From Vitellaria paradoxa (Eukaryota; Streptophyta; Magnoliopsida; Ericales; Sapotaceae), in assembly GCA_019916065.1 (NCBI GenBank), contig CM034234.1:9150342-9214341 (forward strand): a stretch of 64,000 nt of DNA, written 5' to 3'. Of this stretch, positions 60,033 to 64,000 are shown piece by piece. Every line of letters starts with the position of its first letter. Within the stretch, counting starts at the first letter, position 1. The notes beneath the pieces were generated by a model. The model saw nothing but the letters and a program-made list of their open reading frames with translations, was not told where the DNA came from and ran no database searches. A program made the position numbers and the translations under genes.

Positions 60033-60640
60033 TTTGTTTTTATAGATTTGTATTGATAATATACTATTTGTATGTGGACATGGTCTAACATTTTGAATTT
60101 TTAAAATTTGCAAGGTTTCATTCTTCTGGTACGTGGAAGTCCGCAGCCGCGACCCCGTACTGGGGTGCGCACAGGGCGAAGCACGCTCCAGGACCCGAGC
60201 CGGTAACGGCCCCTGGAGAGTTAACCAACCTAGGCAAGCCCTGGCTGACCGGCACGACCGAGAGGAGGCCTTTAGGCTCCCGCCATTACAGCGGTAACCC
60301 ACCCCCCGTGGGAGAGTCTAACCCAGAACCTCGAGAGGCCCAAGCTCTTAAGGCAAGCCCGACTTCCACTCGGCCACCCCCGAAGGGGCTGCAAGGTTTC
60401 ATTCTTGATTTTATCTGCCTTTTGTTATATATAATTGGTTTTTGCATATATAGTTTGATAATATGCTACTTGTATTATTTTTTGTTTTTGCAGATTTGTA
60501 TTGATAATATACTATTTGTATGTGGACATGGTCTAGCATTTTGAATTTTTTAAATTTGCAAGGTTTCATTCTTGATTTTATCTGCCTTTTGTTATATATG
60601 ATTGGTTTTTGCATATATATTTTGATAATATGCTATTTGT
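60033..60640. repeat. Local tandem repeat, unit about 165 bp, split by a SINE
   Basis: TTTGTATTGATAATATACTATTTGTATGTGGACATGGTCTA-type sequence occurs at about 60046-60090 and 60495-60535. The following GCAAGGTTTCATTCTTGATTTTATCTGCC part occurs at 60391 and 60557. Removing the SINE restores a tandem repeat of roughly two and a half units. Confidence 0.75.
60126..60389 (-). mobile_element. GC-rich tRNA-derived SINE (264 bp, minus strand)
   Basis: Flanked by a perfect 17-bp target duplication TGCAAGGTTTCATTCTT (60109-60125 and 60390-60406). Read on the minus strand from 60389, it has an A-box TGGCCGAGTGG (60366-60376) and a B-box-like GGTTAGACTCT (60313-60323) about 45 bp later, as in Ser/Leu-tRNA-related SINEs. 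It is strikingly GC-rich in an AT-rich region. A true tRNA gene is excluded by length and the absence of a cloverleaf. Open frames across it are spurious. Confidence 0.85.
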
Positions 60641-63600
60641 ATGCCTACGCGATATGGTATCTCAAATTTTTTAAATTTCCAAGGTTTTGTTCTTAATTTT
60701 GTTTGCCTTTTATTATGATTTTATAAATTGTTAATCTTAAGTTTCTGAAGTGTTTTTTAAATTATTAGTTTTTTTAGCTTTTATTCTTATTTTAGTTTTT
60801 GGTACTAGATGTTATTCTTTTTTCTAAAATTTTTATGTTCTCCTCTTCTAATATGTGAATTGTTGTTATAAAAACTATGAAACAAATTTTAAACTGCGAA
60901 ACAAATTTTAAACTGCAAAACAAAAGAAGAAAATTAAAGGAGTGGTGATTGTGGAACTGGAACATAAAATGAATAGTCTGAAAAAGACAACTAAAGAAGT
61001 TGCAAAGCTTGCAATTTATTTGGGCAGTGTGGATGGCTTCATTGGATATTTTTGGTACTTTTGAAAACATTCAACCTTACATTACTTTATTAGTATTTGA
61101 TAACTTAGTGAAAATAAAGGAAAATAAATAAAAAAAGTCACGAGGAACGAAAAAATATATAAAATTTCAAATATACTCTTATTTAAATAAATTAAAAATA
61201 TAATAAAATAAAATAAAATAAATTCATTAATATATTATCTTTTTTAATCTTTTTAATTATATGCACTGTTTTTGCATTTTCTATTATAATTTAAATTCGT
61301 ATCTCATTATTTTTACTATAACAAATCATTGATCAAAGTACAGTTTAAGTGAACACAAATTTAATCTTTGGATTTTTATTAAAAAAATTTGAAAATATTA
61401 AATTTGTTGTATAAAGAAAGCGATAGGAGAGAGTGAGAAAAAAAATCACAATTATTAAATAAAAAAGTAAAAAGATATAAAAAATAAATATGAGAAAATT
61501 ATTTTATTTTTGTCTGAAATAATTAGAAATATAATAAAATAAAAAAAAACTCATCAATATATTAGTTTTTTTTTAATGTTAAAGTTCAACCTTTTAATTT
61601 TCGCTTATATTTCCTTTTATGTTTCAACATAACCCAAATAAATAAATAAATCAATTTTGAATCAATATTCCACGTATAGAGACGTGCTGAGATAAAAAAG
61701 AAAATTAGATAATATAAAATAAAATAATTAAATGAAAGAGAAAAATAATTAATAAAAAATATTTGAATTCCTTAAAAAAATCTTGAACTCTTAAAAATAA
61801 AAAGTATGTTTGGCGTAAGATTTTGGTGTAAAAAAATAAAAAGAAAAATAAAGTGAAAATAAAAAAATTAAAAATAAACAAAAGGCAATAATTAACATAT
61901 TAAAATTTTTAAATTTAAATTTTTAAATCTCGAATAGTTTTCTTTATATTTTATATCATAACCTGAATAAGAGAATGAATTTTGAATCTTTATCCTATTT
62001 TTTCTTTTTTTACATATAGAGAGAAAGATACAAAGACGCAAGTGAAAAATAAAAAAAAAATGAATATAGAAAGAGACTTTTGGTTTAAATTTCATGTTAT
62101 TATAGTATACAATCAAAAAATATTATAATATATAAAAAATGTCGAGGATGATTGTCAATAGATATAAACAAAAAATAATGGTGAAATTGAAAAATGATGG
62201 ACCAAAAAAAATCTATTGAAATCCTAAAGAATCATATTCAAAATATGCCAAGAATAATTTTAATAGAAGTAGATAAAAAAATAAGAATAAAATTGAAAAA
62301 AATATAATCAAACAAGCTGTTGAAATTCTAAAGAAACATCGCTACTTGTTATATAGGTAGAATAAGGATAAAAGTAGATATCTAGAAGATAAAACAAAAA
62401 TACAAAAAAATCATAACTCCGAACAAATTTGAAGTAAAAATAAAGAAAAACAAAACTCTTAAAAAAACTAAAAAAAGACACACAAAAGAGAAAAAGGTAA
62501 TAAACCTTAAATAAGAAAAATGTCAGTGTTGAGAAAATGATACTAAAAAGATATTTATTATTACTCTTTAAAAAAATAAAATAGAAAAGACAAAGTGACA
62601 AACTGGTAACAAAGCAAAACAATTTCAGACAAACTTGAAAATTTGTGGCAAAAAGAGCCTATTACTATTTATTATATAGAATATATATATGTATAGAGAG
62701 AATATATATAATTACGATATATATAATATTAAAACATGATAAATGCATTTTGTTTTTAATTTTTCACACTTACCAGTCAATATTCATCGTGAGAGTACGC
62801 GGAGTGCAATAAATTAAAATGAAGTGTAATATTAGTATATAAATAAAATATATTGTGCTTGAGTATAAATATATTAAATTATTTTTAATTATAATTAAAT
62901 ATTATAAAACATATTACATTTGAGTGTAAATATATTGAATTATTTTTAGTTATAATTAAATATTATAATAAATTTTTTATACTAAGATATTATTACATGT
63001 TAACAAAAATACTAGCTATATTAGAAATTATATTAAGTTAAATTATAATAAATTTAATTTAGTATAGATAATATTATTATCATCTATATAATAAAACATT
63101 ACAATTTTTGAAAATATCTCTCGCACAAACTAAGATCCAAAGGCTAAAAATTATTTTTTATTTCATTCAACGATTGAAATCATTTTTATACTTTTAACTT
63201 CCCGCTCAATTCTTATTTCCCACTGTCATTTATTTTACAAAATGATTAGACACTTTAAATTTCATCATATTTTAGTGAACCCCGCTACCAACTTAATTTT
63301 CGCTAATCATCATTTCTAGAAAATTGAACATTTCAAATTAAAGTACAATAATTTGTATTTTTTTATGGTGTTTATGAAAAATTAATTAAAGAGAGAGACA
63401 AAAACACATGTAGTAGCTGCTAGGGTTTAAGCATATTTCACGAAAATTGTTAAAATCACCTTGTAGACCCATTAGTTTTAAATAATCTCATAATGACCCT
63501 AAAAATTTTAAATATATATATATAATTTTAGGATTTTACTCCTAGAATTTATAAGAAATTATAATTAGATATTTTAAATAAATATTTTAATTGTGTGTTG

Positions 63601-63735
63601 TTTGCATAATTTCTACAATTTATGTGACTTGGGATAATTAGCCTTAAATGTTTAAGGGATTTATTTTTATTAACGGAATATATATATATATATATATATA
63701 TGGAAGTGGTAATGTGATGTTAATAGTTTATTTTA
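60641..63735. other. AT-rich intergenic DNA
   Basis: Long A/T-rich stretches with degenerate repeats. Open frames (60792-61070, 61892-62116 and 62308-62622, all minus) are Phe/Tyr/Ile/Lys-rich products of composition. No gene, RNA or clear transposon end is supported. Confidence 0.5.
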
Positions 63736-63966
63736 ATGAATTATTATGTTGAGATGATAATAATGAAGATAAAAGGAAATGTGAATGATATTGTGATTAC
63801 GGGGTTGAAAAATAGGAAGGGTACAGAGATTACCCTTAAGTTGAAAAACCCTGAACCTGCCACAGGGGTTGGTATTCATGTCAGTAAGTTAGTAACCTAC
63901 AACAATGATCATTATTTGGTTAATCGTGGCCATCGAGTTTGGACTGTAAACGACGATATTGTATAA
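63736..63966 (+). CDS. Unidentified 76-codon open frame
   Basis: Starts ATG 63736 and ends TAA 63964-63966. The translation has balanced residues, unlike the low-complexity frames around it (KNRKGTEITLKLKNPEP, GVGIHVSKLV, NRGHRVWTVNDD), and base composition is less AT-biased from 63790 onward. I recognise no family. It may be an exon of a gene running past the right edge, or a fragment of a transposon protein. There is no promoter or splice support. Confidence 0.3.
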   Translation: MNYYVEMIIMKIKGNVNDIVITGLKNRKGTEITLKLKNPEPATGVGIHVSKLVTYNNDHYLVNRGHRVWTVNDDIV

Positions 63967-64000
63967 TATCTGGCCCACAATTGTGATGTGACAATAGAAA

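Noticed and set aside
60126..60389. A tRNA gene, or a GC-rich coding exon (frames 60027-60302 minus and 60308-60544 plus).
   Set aside because: 17-bp target duplications and SINE organisation explain it. No cloverleaf of tRNA length is present, and the frames cross the insertion borders.

Overview
This is nuclear DNA of a flowering plant, almost certainly a eudicot. It is AT-rich, has large intergenic spaces, introns with GT/AG borders, tRNA-derived SINEs, a Ty1/copia retrotransposon, hAT, CACTA and Tourist-type DNA transposons, and an integrated pararetrovirus segment. The species cannot be named from sequence alone. There are no operons, CRISPR arrays, rRNA genes or functional tRNA genes.

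The only host gene family I can support is a tandem cluster of four NAC-domain transcription factor genes, all on the + strand and closest in motifs to Arabidopsis NAC090. NAC-1 is cut by the left edge (last exon 1018-1338). NAC-2 is complete (exons 12271-12424, 13070-13365, 14390-14707; 255 aa). NAC-3 (40362-42235) carries a one-base frameshift in its last exon. NAC-4 is complete (53135-53291, 53474-53781, 54351-54692; 268 aa). NAC-1/NAC-2 and NAC-3/NAC-4 form two pairs, each made by a segmental duplication of several kilobases: units A (1 to about 7440) and B (13375 to about 26180), and units C (about 37450-50690) and D (about 50690-56895).

Because the units are paralogous, each serves as a natural empty site for insertions in the other. 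Unit A alone has a 1.28-kb hAT-type element with about 500 bp of alternating pyrimidine-purine DNA. Unit B alone has a 7.1-kb decayed Ty1/copia element with both LTRs and a 5-bp target duplication. A decayed CACTA element follows in B, and a deletion remnant of it lies in A. Unit C alone has a Tourist-like MITE, a small retroposon and a 5.5-kb endogenous caulimovirid segment. Unit D alone has two short insertions in the proximal promoter of NAC-4.

The most unusual item is the caulimovirid segment (43594-49127). It holds part of a coat-protein zinc-finger/protease frame, an open reverse transcriptase-RNase H frame, a downstream RG-rich frame, an intergenic region with a tRNA-Met primer site, and a truncated movement-protein frame. 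It is flanked by a 421/422-bp direct duplication of host DNA that is nearly identical on both sides, although such viruses encode no integrase. A second unusual item is the copia element: the site right after its 5' LTR, where a tRNA primer site should be, is instead a perfect 15-base complement of a segment inside the LTR, which suggests self-priming.

The right third (56.9-64 kb) is AT-rich intergenic DNA with local tandem repeats and a GC-rich minus-strand SINE at 60126-60389 with 17-bp target duplications.
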